Shown here: positions 25,801 through 36,271 of the stretch, piece after piece
How positions within the stretch are numbered: the first letter of the stretch is position 1
Layout: each line of letters begins with the position of its first letter
DNA from: Arthrobotrys musiformis
Lineage: Eukaryota; Ascomycota; Orbiliomycetes; Orbiliales; Orbiliaceae
Length of the DNA stretch: 64,000 nucleotides
Reading direction: 5' to 3'
NCBI GenBank assembly: GCA_036971715.1
Contig: JAVHJL010000007.1
Location: forward strand, 1,116,001-1,180,000
The notes under the pieces: model-generated
The model's database searches: none
Seen by the model: only the letters and a program-made list of their open reading frames with translations
Told to the model about the DNA's origin: nothing
Translations under genes and position numbers: made by a program

Positions 25801-27128
25801 TCCCTCATGAACGTAACCATGAGTCCGTGGCCTACTGACGGAACCTTCCTTACCGACGTCGTCGTGGCTGGGTTCAAGAAGATCGTTCAAGAAGAAGCAA
25901 ATGTATGTTTTTAATATGCCACTATACGAAATCCGAAAGTACTAATGTATAGACAGTATGCTGTAGCACGGAATACTTTCTCCCCAGACCTCCACGGCTT
26001 CGTAATGCAAGGAGACTCACCGCTCTACCTCGTCCACCTCCCAATGTTTAACATGAAAAACCATCGGTACCAATTAATCATGACCGGCGACCTCCCTCCT
26101 GACGTTATGGAAAAATACAAGTCCGACAAAGCGGCCAATCCAGACACGGTGTACTTCCTCGGCAACGCAGCCCCAGGCTTTTTGGAAGATCTCCTGGAAG
26201 CGACTGAATTCGAAGCAGTGGTAGATAAAGGCTTCCCACCGGATGACGGTACCCATTGGATCACCGGGGTTAAACTTACCAATATAAAAGTAATTATTAA
26301 ACAATCACTCGAACTCGATGACTTGAAATCAACATTCCCGCAGCTCTCAGAGGAGGAGGTGTTCCCTTCCCAAATGCCATTTTGGATATATGGAAGTAAA
26401 GAACAGACACACATCGACCATATACTATCCTGGTCCCCGAACGTCCAACTCAACAGCGAATGCGTGAAGTGTGACTTTGAAAGAGAGCTCACAGACGAGG
26501 AGCTGAAAGGTACCCTGGTCTGCACCTTCGACGGATTAGACGAAAATTTTATGCAGCCGATGTAAGTACACCCGCCTCCTTGTATACACCATTATCATGG
26601 CCGTATAATTAGAACAAAAAACTAATGAACCTCAGCGTCAACGACCCGGGCCAAGAAAACTCCTACGCAAACTGGCACACCCCGTCCCTCCCCTTCCACC
26701 GCTCCTCAACTTTCCCTGTAACAATCTACTCCACTTACGCCGACTCCCAATCTTTCTCTAACCCGCTAACAAGGGGAACCATAACCCTCGGCGGTAGCTA
26801 CGGGGATTGGGATATGCTAAACGACATCCCCGGAGGTCCCGGTGAAATGGAAATGGGACTGTCGGCGGAGTATGATATGCTCAATGAAGTCCCACGCATC
26901 AACCGTCGCAGAAACTTTAAACCTGACCTAAAGGTGAAGCATCCGATGCATAATGGGTATAAACAATTGGTGGAGAGGAGGAGAATTGAAGTTGCGAAGG
27001 AGTGGGTGCTGGGGTTTGGGCCTTTTGAGAAGTATAAGGGGTATGTGGCGGGGAGTTTAAAAGGAAAGGAGATGAAGGTTAGTGAGGGAGTCAAGGAGAG
27101 GCGAGTGATTGGGTTGGATGACTTTTAG
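22804..27128 (+). CDS. Long pyridoxal-phosphate-dependent decarboxylase (tyrosine decarboxylase-like)
   Basis: Predicted fold-type I group II decarboxylase acting on an aromatic or related amino acid; substrate not determined. I read ten exons: 22804-23212, 23318-23484, 23894-23930, 24024-24380, 24461-24884, 24967-25210, 25280-25561, 25621-25902, 25957-26561 and 26636-27128. Every junction keeps frame, and the product is 1099 aa. The PLP lysine is in TIDPHKSG at about residue 465 (its codon is split by an intron), followed by the usual SYPAGGLCYRDGR. The cofactor-binding aspartate is in HCDAAWGG, and the N-terminal part contains MLYNPNNLAMEGGPLTTLIE. Classical decarboxylases have about 500 residues. 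This protein has about 500 more after the catalytic domain, in which I recognise no domain. Intron 2 is unusually long (409 nt). The exon 8 acceptor could alternatively lie 15 nt upstream. Confidence 0.88.
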
Positions 27129-27758
27129 TTAAATTTGAGTACTCGGCATGAGTCTTTGGGTATGGGGTATGGGACTACAGAATGAACCTGCTGGCCAGTT
27201 TGATATTTGAGGGTAGTACAATGATATACAAGATGGATATACTGAAATACCTCGTCTAATTACGTGAATTGCGATGGTCGTATGTTTTCGAAATTTCCAT
27301 CCGATATGCTCCTCCTCGAGGTTGGCGGACCAGAGGGAAGCGATAAACTGTGGAAATGTGTTGATAAACTCTTGATTACTGTGTTGATAAACTTGTTGCA
27401 TTTTCCGCGTTGTCGACCTCCCACCGCAAATTTGCGATGGCCATCGCATCGCCAAACTACTCATCGTGACAGCGACACCAATTCTTTTTCAAACGACTTG
27501 ATTTCTGGTTCAATCAATCAGACGAACCAATATCTAACGATAGTGAGCCGGCTTCAAAAGTCGTCCGGATTTCTGTCGTGAAAGAAGTCACGTGGCTGCG
27601 TGGTAAGGGTTTATTGTCGCACCGCATTTTTTTAGTCTGACGCTTTTACTGTGGAGCCTCAAATCTTTAATTCGACGTCAAACATCTGTCGAATGACCTC
27701 AACTTCAACTTGATCCTTTACACCTCGCCATCAGCGATAACAAGGAATAGTAACAAAA
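27129..27758. other. Intergenic, decarboxylase to POP4
   Basis: A 630 bp 3' flank and POP4 promoter. No gene, RNA or repeat recognised. Confidence 0.5.
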
Positions 27759-28538
27759 ATGTCGACTTCAAACGAACCATTCGCTCAATCACTCCTCCAC
27801 CTCGCCCACCCAGAGGACCCAGCAGAAGCAACCCGAATCTACAAAGAAAAAGTCGCCTACCGCCCCCTCGACTTCCGAAAACTCACCACAGCCACAGCCA
27901 CCCAAAAACCAACCGACGCCCGAGCCCGCCGTCGCGAACTCCGTCTCTCCAAAAAACTAAAGAGAGCAGCCTCAAAGCCATCGTCGAAACCCAAACCCCT
28001 CTCCGCTCGTGAGAAACGCGCATTGGGCATCTACGATATCCCCAAGGAGGCCCAAAAGTATGCCATCTACGAACCGTTGAATAAATTATGGTTAGGGTAT
28101 ATTCATGAAATCCTGAAGGGAAGTTTTAGGAATAATGGAACGGCGGGACAGGCTACCGCTGCTAAACTTTGTGCTGCGGATTTCCACGGGTGCGAAGTTG
28201 AGGTTGTGAGGAATCGGTGTCCGAGTCGGGTTGGGGTTAAGGGTATCGTGGTGAAGGATACGAAGATGACGTTTGTGATTGTTACGAAGAAGGATGAGAT
28301 TAAACGTATGTTACCATATCACCCTTTTGTGTCGTTGGAGGGCGGAAAGTGTTCTAATGGTTTTGATATAGATATACCGAAGGAGCACTCAGTGTTTCGA
28401 TTTGAGATACCGTGGCCGGATACTACAAAGGAAGGCGCTGCGCCGATTGTGCTGGAGCTGCATGGTTCGAATTTTATGTTTAGAGCAGCGGAGAGGATGA
28501 ATAAGAAGTTCAAAGCCAAGGCGGTGGACGACTTGTGA
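27759..28538 (+). CDS. POP4: RNase P/MRP protein subunit Pop4 (Rpp29)
   Basis: Protein subunit of nuclear RNase P and RNase MRP, which process tRNA 5' ends and rRNA precursors. I read two exons, 27759-28305 and 28372-28538, giving 237 aa. The basic N-terminal half (KRALGIYDIPKEAQKY) leads into the Rpp29 beta-barrel core: YEPLNKLWLGYIHEIL, LCAADFHGCEVEVVRNRCPS, GVKGIVVKDT and KHIPKEHSVFRFEIP. The intron (28306-28371, donor GTATGT, branch CTAAT, acceptor ATATAG) is 66 nt and contains no stop, so the gene also reads as one open frame. Splicing is preferred because it restores the conserved IPKEHSVFRF segment directly after the beta strands. Confidence 0.92.
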   Translation: MSTSNEPFAQSLLHLAHPEDPAEATRIYKEKVAYRPLDFRKLTTATATQKPTDARARRRELRLSKKLKRAASKPSSKPKPLSAREKRALGIYDIPKEAQKYAIYEPLNKLWLGYIHEILKGSFRNNGTAGQATAAKLCAADFHGCEVEVVRNRCPSRVGVKGIVVKDTKMTFVIVTKKDEIKRMLPYHPFVSLEGGKCSNGFDIDIPKEHSVFRFEIPWPDTTKEGAAPIVLELHGSNFMFRAAERMNKKFKAKAVDDL

Positions 28539-28850
28539 AGAAATGACCATCTGTGCATTCAGGATACAAATTGAAGGTGGTTACAGGCGAAGGCTGGAAT
28601 CTGGCTGGGGTGCCCGTTTCCGCCAGCGAATTATGTGGAGTTTTGTTAGCGGTATATATGCCATATTGCTGCTATATCTAAATTCTTTTAAGGACGGAAA
28701 TATGGTGGAAATACGGGCGAATCTCTGGAAGATCACGACAATGGCTCGGATGGAAATTTATATTACGGCCAGAAGCGGACTGGGGGCCATTGACGCACTA
28801 CCATTCCCCCGAAAGGCACCTCTTCGTCATATTACCACGAAATCTCAACG

Positions 28851-31013
28851 ATGCGGCTCCTCCGGGTACTCCTTGGTCTCGGTTTCTTCTTAACACCTTT
28901 GGGGGTGGCCCTAAGGACTGTTTACGTCACGTCGACCACTACAGTCACAAAGTTGGTCGTCTGCACGACGACTTCATACACCACTAGGACTTTCGATTTC
29001 TGCCCTTGCACGGGCATATTCCCCTCCATCACCAAATGCACCAATTGCGAGACTTGTTCGACGACATTAGTATCAACAACATCTTCGGGTCCTTCTCCTA
29101 CAGGCAATGGGTTCACCGTTGATCTCACAATCGCCCTCGATAGCGGTTATGAGAGGGTCACCCTGTCCCGAGTCGGTAATACAGTTGGGATTGGAGGGAC
29201 GGTACTTACATTCAACCTGTCAGACTCCGGTTTGCTGAGAGACACCCTGACCGGGGATACGGTCTATGTAATACTGCCCACCGGCTCTCTCCGTAAACGG
29301 TTCGAGGGGTCGGTCGATTTACTCATTGGCTCTAGTCCACCTTCGACCGCTTCGACGATGACCTGGTATAAAACCAGCCCAGGTGAATTGGGATTCGATA
29401 TCGGAAAGGGCACTTCGAGTTCGATTAGCTTGGCTTTCGGGGTTGCTGTGGATGAAGATGGTCAGATTGATACGACTGTCCCGATTCAAATGTATGATAT
29501 CTCGGAGGGAGTACCGTCTGATATTGAAACCGGCATTGCTTCGCAGAGTTCCGTTACCGGTACCAGCCGGATAACGAGGTCGGGCGAGGAGCCATCGACG
29601 GTATCAGTGTCTTCGTCTTCCTCTAAAACTTCGCGATCCTCGTCCTCGGGGAGCTCGGAAAGCTCTGGAGGTGCGTCTTCGTCATCAAGCAGTAGCTCAG
29701 TGTCTAGACGGACCGAGACCATCACGCAGTACGGGCCGACAACGGGAACCTCGACTTCTACTTTGGGGAACAGCATTGTATACGTATACGTAACCCGCCT
29801 GCAGGTTACAGATACAGATACTCTTTATGGCTCGGCCTCGAGCGTTTATACGAGCCCTTTCGATCAATACGACCCAACTGTCACTGTAGTAGATGTATTC
29901 AGCCAAGTTACCACGACATCAACCATCTATGGTAGCGTTGGCTACACCTCCACGCCGACTATTGGTAGTGTCTACCCGACTATCACCGCTATCGCCGAAC
30001 TACCCCAAGTTACCATCACGAATACCACATACGGGCCGGAGATCTCAACAATATCGCTAGAAACGAATTCCTTAACTCCGACGATTACTATTTGGCTGCA
30101 ATTGACGCCTACTACCACCATTACGACGACAACCTATATTTGGAATCAATTCCCGATATCGACTACGACAATATACGGCACCGTCCCAACAGCGACAGAG
30201 TTGGTTGTGGGCAATCAGTACAGATTCTATTCTACTACGACAGCGACTTTCGACTCGACGATTACGATTGGTCCAGATAACCCGACGGCTACTATATCAT
30301 ACTTTATCAACCCAACCACCACTTACGTCATGCCCGACGTGATTATGCACTGGAATTTTACGTCAGGGGAGACATCGACTGAGACGCCATCCCAAACGCC
30401 AGGGTATACGCGTACGGTCATTCTACATATTGCATACCCTCCTGCTTCGTACATACGCTTCCAACCGTCAGATGCAAACCCGGCGTTACCTCAATACTTC
30501 GCCCTGGCGACAACATCTGTTTCAGCGACGGAATACGACGTAACGGCATACTACCTCATTACCCGCGCTACCACGAAATGCATGTTCATATACGTCAGAG
30601 ACCAACTTATCCTCGCTACGGATCCAGACACCGGAAACCGTCTCGCCAGGCCAGGGCGCCTATGGTCGTTGTGGAGTCCCGTCGAGCCCAGCGGTCAATC
30701 ACTGCTCATGTTTGTACTAGACGACGTGTTCGACGGTAATCCCTTGATCAGAATCCGCTCGATTCCGATCACGACGGTGTTCGAAAATACTGATCTTGTG
30801 ACGATGCAGAGCGGGTTTACGAATTACCTTATTACTAGTGAGTCTGCGAATTTTTACTATAACGCTGCGACGGGGGCGTCGTCGACGCTTGGGGATTCGT
30901 ATACCTTCCGGCTGATTAGTACTGAGGAGATTGTGGTTGCTACTACTGGGAGGAGGAATTCGTTGGTTGGGAGTACGATGATGAGTATGACGTCTTCGGC
31001 GCCGACGGCGTGA
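28851..31013 (+). CDS. Secreted Thr/Ser-rich repeat protein, possible cell-wall protein
   Basis: I do not recognise a catalytic domain. The single-exon frame encodes 720 aa. It starts with a signal peptide (MRLLRVLLGLGFFLTPLGVA). Next comes a short Cys-rich segment (residues about 50-75, FCPCTGIFPS and KCTNCETC), a beta-rich region, then a Ser-rich linker from about residue 245. The middle (about 300-520) has several diverged repeats of some 40 residues, each with a T-x-T-x-T-x-YG motif followed by YPT(I/V)T-like strands, as in TTTSTIYGSVG and VTITNTTYGPE. The C-terminal third lacks repeats. There is no strongly hydrophobic C-terminal tail, so a GPI anchor is doubtful. Such architecture is common in fungal wall or adhesive proteins; the function is inferred only from composition. 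Confidence 0.8.
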   Translation: MRLLRVLLGLGFFLTPLGVALRTVYVTSTTTVTKLVVCTTTSYTTRTFDFCPCTGIFPSITKCTNCETCSTTLVSTTSSGPSPTGNGFTVDLTIALDSGYERVTLSRVGNTVGIGGTVLTFNLSDSGLLRDTLTGDTVYVILPTGSLRKRFEGSVDLLIGSSPPSTASTMTWYKTSPGELGFDIGKGTSSSISLAFGVAVDEDGQIDTTVPIQMYDISEGVPSDIETGIASQSSVTGTSRITRSGEEPSTVSVSSSSSKTSRSSSSGSSESSGGASSSSSSSSVSRRTETITQYGPTTGTSTSTLGNSIVYVYVTRLQVTDTDTLYGSASSVYTSPFDQYDPTVTVVDVFSQVTTTSTIYGSVGYTSTPTIGSVYPTITAIAELPQVTITNTTYGPEISTISLETNSLTPTITIWLQLTPTTTITTTTYIWNQFPISTTTIYGTVPTATELVVGNQYRFYSTTTATFDSTITIGPDNPTATISYFINPTTTYVMPDVIMHWNFTSGETSTETPSQTPGYTRTVILHIAYPPASYIRFQPSDANPALPQYFALATTSVSATEYDVTAYYLITRATTKCMFIYVRDQLILATDPDTGNRLARPGRLWSLWSPVEPSGQSLLMFVLDDVFDGNPLIRIRSIPITTVFENTDLVTMQSGFTNYLITSESANFYYNAATGASSTLGDSYTFRLISTEEIVVATTGRRNSLVGSTMMSMTSSAPTA

Positions 31014-31451
31014 GGTAGTTTGTGGTTTTTGGGGTTTATATATTTGTTCCTGCTGCTTTTATTTTTTTCTCTTTTCATATCTCCCTTGTTGGATGATTCC
31101 TACGAATTTGAGGTCTCTGCTGAAGGTTTCCATTCTTCCTTTTTTTTTTTTTTTTTTTTTTTGGAAATGGTGTTTTATTGATATTAGCGTTCTAGATGGC
31201 GGATAAAAAGGTGGCGTTTGTTTCTACGGATGTAGTTTTCGTCGTTCTAAACTTATCACCAATAATTTATTTCTTATGAAAAGCTCCATCGAGTCCAATG
31301 TGAATAAGTGGCAATTAGACCTCTAGCCCTCCGATATCGATTCCGCTCATAAACAATAGTAGTACAAACAAGGATGTAATCTTACAACATAAACTCCCAA
31401 TCTCCAGTGCTACATTCAAAACAATTCTTGACTGTTGAAAAAGTATACGAC
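31014..31451. other. Convergent intergenic with T tract
   Basis: 438 bp between convergent genes. It contains a run of 23 T at 31140-31162; no gene is seen. Confidence 0.5.
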
Positions 31452-33009
31452 TCAAAGCGCCCAAACTCTGATTCCGTTATCCCAAACCCCGTCGTCGGTA
31501 TCGATGAAGGAGGAAGGGGCGTTTAATTCCGATTCCACGTCCGAAGCCCAACTTCTCTTCCGCGGGGTTTCTTCATCTTCATCTTCATCTGAGTCAGAGG
31601 AAGAGGAGTCGGAAGAGGAAGAGAATGAGGTGATATCTTTTCTTTCACCTGAGCTCGTAGCCAGAACTTCTCCGCACGGATGGATGGCGGTGGTGGTAAT
31701 CGGATCCCTCGCCGCCACAAACTTTTCCGCCGGGTGGGTGTAACCCTCTTCTTCTTCCTCTGCGGTGCCGAAGGGAGTCCAGATGCGGACTATTCCGTCC
31801 GTTCCGCCGGCTATTATTACATTATACAGTATGTTCCTCCCCGACCCGTACGAAGACGAGTATTTCACCGATAACTTCTGGTTCGTGCCCGCATCCCTCC
31901 CCACGAGGATTTTGTAAGGGTTTGAAGGGAATCGCAGGTCGTAGGTATAGATCACATTACTCCTCCTCTCCGCAACCACAACGTGGTTTTCGGCGAAACA
32001 TATGTCACTAACCCCATTGCCCCTCCCATTTTTGGGGAAGTTTTTAAGTGAGGTGTTGAGGTTTATTACATTCGTCAAAACGCCGTCTTGGTATGGTGAA
32101 CTGTACAACAGTACTCTTCTGGAATACGTCCCCGCGGCGAGGATGTTATTTTGATGAAGCGCTAGCGAGGAGATTATACTGCGGGTATTAGTGTCACCGG
32201 CGGATTGGAGGGTTGATGATGAGAATGTGGGTGTCCGTTGGGGTTTTCGCTTTTTACCCGTAGTAAAAGTTTCCAGCGGTGGGGAGTTGTAGCGGGAGAT
32301 ATCGAAGAGGTGGATTTGGGAGTCTGTTCCGGCTAGGAAGTGGGTTGCGGGGAGGGTCCAGAGGAGGGAGTTGGGGGTGAGGTATTTTTCTGTGGTGGGG
32401 TGGATGAGTGGGTAGCTGGAGGTTATGTGCGGGTAGAGGAGGTTGCGGAGGTGGATTGGTTGGGAGTGGAGGGAGGTTAGGAGCTGGGTGGTCGAGGCGT
32501 CTTGGAGGCTGAAGAAGGGGTAGAGGGAGGTTGTGAAGGGGGTTGTGGGGGTGGGGGTTATGGAGTAGGGGAGGAGGTGGTGGTGGGGGGTTGATAGGAG
32601 GTCTGGGGGGCTGATATTATGTTAGTATATACTTGCATACACAGATAGATAGAGGGCATACGCTATGAATGTACGGATACAATTGTCTTCCGTAACAGCG
32701 ACAAGGGATGTTCCATCCGCGGTCCTATATTATAATTGTCAGTTATCGAGCCTGGTATTTGAAAATGCATATATGATATTGCGAGAGAACCTACCACTCC
32801 ACGCTGCGAAAGACATTACTCCCCTCCTTCTCCGTCCTGCTCACAACATTTCTATAAGGCAGTTGATTCCCAATCACGCCGTTTAATGCATTTTCCTCGC
32901 GTTCGTGCGATTTGGATATACCCGTCTGATAGATGTTGCCGGTACCTGCGACCAACCGCGGCGGCTTCCAGATTTCTGGATGATCTGTGGGAGTACTTGG
33001 CTCCGCCAT
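31452..33009 (-). CDS. WD40 repeat protein, WRAP53/TCAB1-Swt21-like
   Basis: Fungal relative of telomerase Cajal-body protein 1 (human WRAP53) and yeast Swt21, linked to snRNA/scaRNA biology and splicing. I read three exons: 33009-32795, 32724-32662 and 32610-31452, giving 478 aa. The diagnostic region is in exon 3: SLYPFFSLQDASTTQLL, then SSYPLIHPTTEKYLTPNS, THFLAGTDSQIHLFDISRY and the following SIISSLALHQN. Later blades carry AGGTDGIVRIWTP. An acidic Ser/Asp/Glu stretch is inserted near the C-terminus before the last strand ending in IRVWAL. The first intron uses donor GTAGGT; the 63 nt exon 2 encodes one WD strand (SLVAVTEDNCIRTF). The start ATG is followed by a proline-rich leader. Confidence 0.87.
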
Positions 33010-33437
33010 TGTATCGGAGCCGGGAGCTCGACGATATCTTCTAAGGTGATTATTTAGGAGTCTGTCCGGTATTGTCAGTCTTATATGTCATTTGCATCGA
33101 ACTTCGATCGATTTTTGTAGAAACCAACTCACGAAATACAACAACCTCCGTCGCGTTCTGTTCCTGCGCAAAGGGAAAAGGGAAGGGAAGTCCAAGACGC
33201 CAGCGTCTCGATGTGATTATCTCTAGCAGAAGTCGTGGTTCACTCAATGGTGGGGGGTAGCCCTATTATCATTCCGATACCAAGATTGAAACCGAGAGAA
33301 AGAGAGAGTACTCCTCGAACCGTCGTTCGTGGCTGCTGTAGAGATCGGGCTCTGTTGTATTTTTGGCAGGAACAACGCATTTCCGTGACAACCTTTCCCT
33401 TCAATCCGAACATCAGACATCCGCACAGAGATATAAA
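33010..33437. promoter_or_regulatory. Shared divergent promoter, WD40 gene / 33438 gene
   Basis: 428 bp between two divergent start codons, so it must serve both genes. No specific factor site is recognised. Confidence 0.4.
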
Positions 33438-34148
33438 ATGGAGGCCCCACTGGCAATAACCCACTCCTCCACCTCGACGTTCCTCTCCCACCTCCTCTCC
33501 TGCTCTTCGACCTCCGCGAGGAAGGATATAATAATAATCTGCTCCCCGCGCACAACCTTCCTCCGCGAGATCCTGCTGGATCTAAATATCCCCTGCCTCG
33601 ACATCCCACCCCTCACCGAAAACGATAATCCACAGGCACTAAAAATGATTTTACAAACCCCCATTGCGGCTTTAATAAAGGCCGATAACGTCCGGGTTGT
33701 TTACTGTCCGACTATCCACCATCTACGCGCTTTTATTTCCTCGCTTGGGACTTCTGATGAGGAAGCGGGGGAAGGGGGGTATTTGGCGGTTCATTCGCTG
33801 TTACCGCTGCATCATTTATCGACTGAATGGTCAGCGCAGGGGATTTCGCGTACGCTGGCTGCGATTGTGGCTGCTGGGGTGGCGAGTAAGAGGAGGGTTG
33901 TTGTGGGGGTTTCTCGAGATTCTGGCGTGTTTGGGGCGGATGCTGAGGTGCCGTTGGTGAATTCGAGGATGATGAAGAATAATAGCAAGAAGCGGGGGTT
34001 CTATGGCGGGGAGGGGTTTGAGGAGGAGGAAGAGGGGGGGAGGGATATGAGGTTTATCGGCAGTGTGAGGGGGGTTTTGGAAAGGTGGTTCAGGGTTGTT
34101 GGGGTTGAGGAGTTAGAGGAAGGGGAGGGAGATGGGATGATGGGGTAG
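33438..34148 (+). CDS. Fungal protein of unknown function
   Basis: Single-exon frame of 236 aa. The N-terminal half has alternating alpha/beta character: KDIIIICSPRTTFLREILLDL, then RVVYCPTIHHLRAFISSLG. Next come LLPLHHLSTEWSAQGISRTLAA and a long disordered acidic and basic segment, with a final conserved-looking helix SVRGVLERWFRVV. The pattern resembles a family of unnamed ascomycete proteins with the same order of motifs, which I recall but cannot verify here. No enzyme motif is visible. Stop codons of this gene and of the convergent tRNA-lysidine synthase are only 59 bp apart, so their 3' ends probably overlap. Confidence 0.75.
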   Translation: MEAPLAITHSSTSTFLSHLLSCSSTSARKDIIIICSPRTTFLREILLDLNIPCLDIPPLTENDNPQALKMILQTPIAALIKADNVRVVYCPTIHHLRAFISSLGTSDEEAGEGGYLAVHSLLPLHHLSTEWSAQGISRTLAAIVAAGVASKRRVVVGVSRDSGVFGADAEVPLVNSRMMKNNSKKRGFYGGEGFEEEEEGGRDMRFIGSVRGVLERWFRVVGVEELEEGEGDGMMG

Positions 34149-34207
34149 TTTATATGCTATTGTACATTATTTACAGATTGGTCTGGTGAAGCAGATATTA
34201 GGAGGTC

Positions 34208-36271
34208 TTATTTGGGTTTCATGCTTGGTATGTTCCCGCTGACTGTAACAGGCCTATCGCCAATAACCACTCCTCCAACCACAAATCTCTTCTTAACCTT
34301 CCACTCCCATTGTCCCATCATTTCCCCGCCGATACCGAAGGTGGGGAATCCAAGTACTCTGTATGGCACCTTCCACTGTTTCGTCGGCCGCCAATCTTCT
34401 TCGCATAATACGGGAAGAACACTCTTACTCTTCCCCGGCGCCTCGCTCTTGAATCTCGTCTTCAACTTATGCAGCATTTGCTTACTGCTGAGATCCGTTG
34501 TATTATCGTACGCTACCCCTTCAGTTTCAGCGCGGTACATAACCTCCTTTCTCGTACCAGTAATGAATACTCTTCTCACCCTCCCGCTAGCGATACGTGT
34601 CCAGAATGCTTCCCCCGGAGGACCCGTATATCGTAACCAAAACCGCCCATCGAATAGATGCCATTTATCCAGCGGTTCCGTTTCCACAAGCTCTAATTCA
34701 GGAGTATCCGTGCTCCTCGTGGCGGATTTGCGAATATACGGTTGTCGGAAGCAGGATAGCAGTACACCCTCCTTACGGCCGGACATGGGACGGCAGTGGA
34801 CCGCTTCCCAGAAGATGTTATTCCCCGTTATCGCACCGCCGAAGTAGTTTGCTTTACCGTACGCCGGTCGAAAGTCCTTCTTCACCTTCTTGGGCGGGTC
34901 GGAGCCGGATGAGTCGTGTAGTTTTGTGGTATTGATGTCGTTGGCGTGGTTTACGTATGAATATTTATCCGAATGCGGATCTGTGGATTCTAGGATGTTT
35001 TTTGCGACTTTGGACATTTGCACGAGATCTACGCGGTCCATCGGGGAGATTACGCCGGCGATGCGGGCGAGGACGCGGGTTAGTAGTTTTACGGGCATGC
35101 TGAGGAGGATGAGTGGGATGAAGGCTTCGATCAGGTTGGACGGTTGGACGTGGCGGAGGATGCAGCGGGAGAGGTACCAGTCCACCAGTTCCTCGGTTTT
35201 GGCGTTGGCGGCGGACATGGTTTGGGAGAAGCGGAGGAGTGAGGGGGTGTTTAGTGCTTCAGGGAGGAGGGTTGGTGGAACTACCGCTGGTGGGGGTTTT
35301 GATTTCGACTTTGACTTTGACTTTGGCGGTGGTTTTGGAGGGGGGGTTAGGAGGGCTCGAATGGCATTACGAGGCGTCAAGCCGACGTCAGCGTTCGTAG
35401 GGTCTTCGTGCCATTGTATCCTCTCCGCCGTCAATGTCTCCCTCAACCGATTCTATCTCCATTAGCATACCACTCGCCGTCGAAAGTATCATGAGAATGC
35501 ATACCTTAAAGACCCCCAAAAACGGTCTCAAAACCACAATCCCATCCGCCCCGAAGATATCCTCACACTCAGGTAATCCATTCGCAACAGCGCTCATCCC
35601 CGCCAACCCCGCGTTCCCACTACCGGAACATAACCTCATCAACACCGTCTCCGCCTGATCATTCGCATGATGCGCGGTTATCAAATGCGATATCCCATGT
35701 TCCTGACACGCACGCGCGAAGAGTCGGTATCGTTCCCTCCGCGCTATGGATTCCGTCTTCGAATGTGGCTTATTAACAAAAGCACCCGACGGTATGGTAA
35801 GAAGACTCGCCGACAGCCCTTCCGTATTCAATATTAGTCTCAAAAGTGGTAGTTGTAAGTATGGGAGGATAGCGCCGGCATACCCAACCTCTCCAAGCTG
35901 CCTACCACATCCTCCGCCTCCTCTCTACTCCCGTGCCGTAATCCATGATTCACAACCATAGCCCTAAAGTCCGTCCCCTGAAACTCATTCGTGAACGAGG
36001 AAAGTTTGTGCGCTAGGTGCGCTAGCGCCATCGAGTCTATTCCTCCGGATACAGCGATACCTATCCCTTCATTAACACCCTTCCCAAAAACTGTATCAAT
36101 ATTAAAGAAAGAGGAAAGCAGCGTACCGATAGTTTTGGGGATCTCAACCGCCTCACGACGCGCGGTATACGCCTGCTCCAGCACCCCGCGCAAAAGCGTA
36201 GCAAATTCGGTAGCCGCCAAAGGACCGGATTGGAGCAGCACCTGCTGGAGGGGTTTCAGCGCCCCCGCCAT
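34208..36271 (-). CDS. tRNA(Ile)-lysidine synthase (TilS/MesJ-like)
   Basis: PP-loop ATPase that converts C34 of tRNA-Ile(CAU) to lysidine; in fungi it is expected to act on mitochondrial tRNA. I read three exons: 36271-35884, 35818-35505 and 35452-34208, giving 648 aa. The ATP pyrophosphatase motif SGGIDS is at residues 75-80. Family motifs VVNHGLRHGS, IARRERYRLFARAC, TAHHANDQAETVLMRL and WHEDPTN follow in the usual order. The N-terminus before the P-loop is amphipathic and may include a targeting signal, but it also contains acidic residues, so this is uncertain. Between about residues 265 and 285 lies a Pro/Lys/Ser repeat (KSKSKSKSK). The C-terminal 350 residues are the diverged fungal extension. 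Confidence 0.92.
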
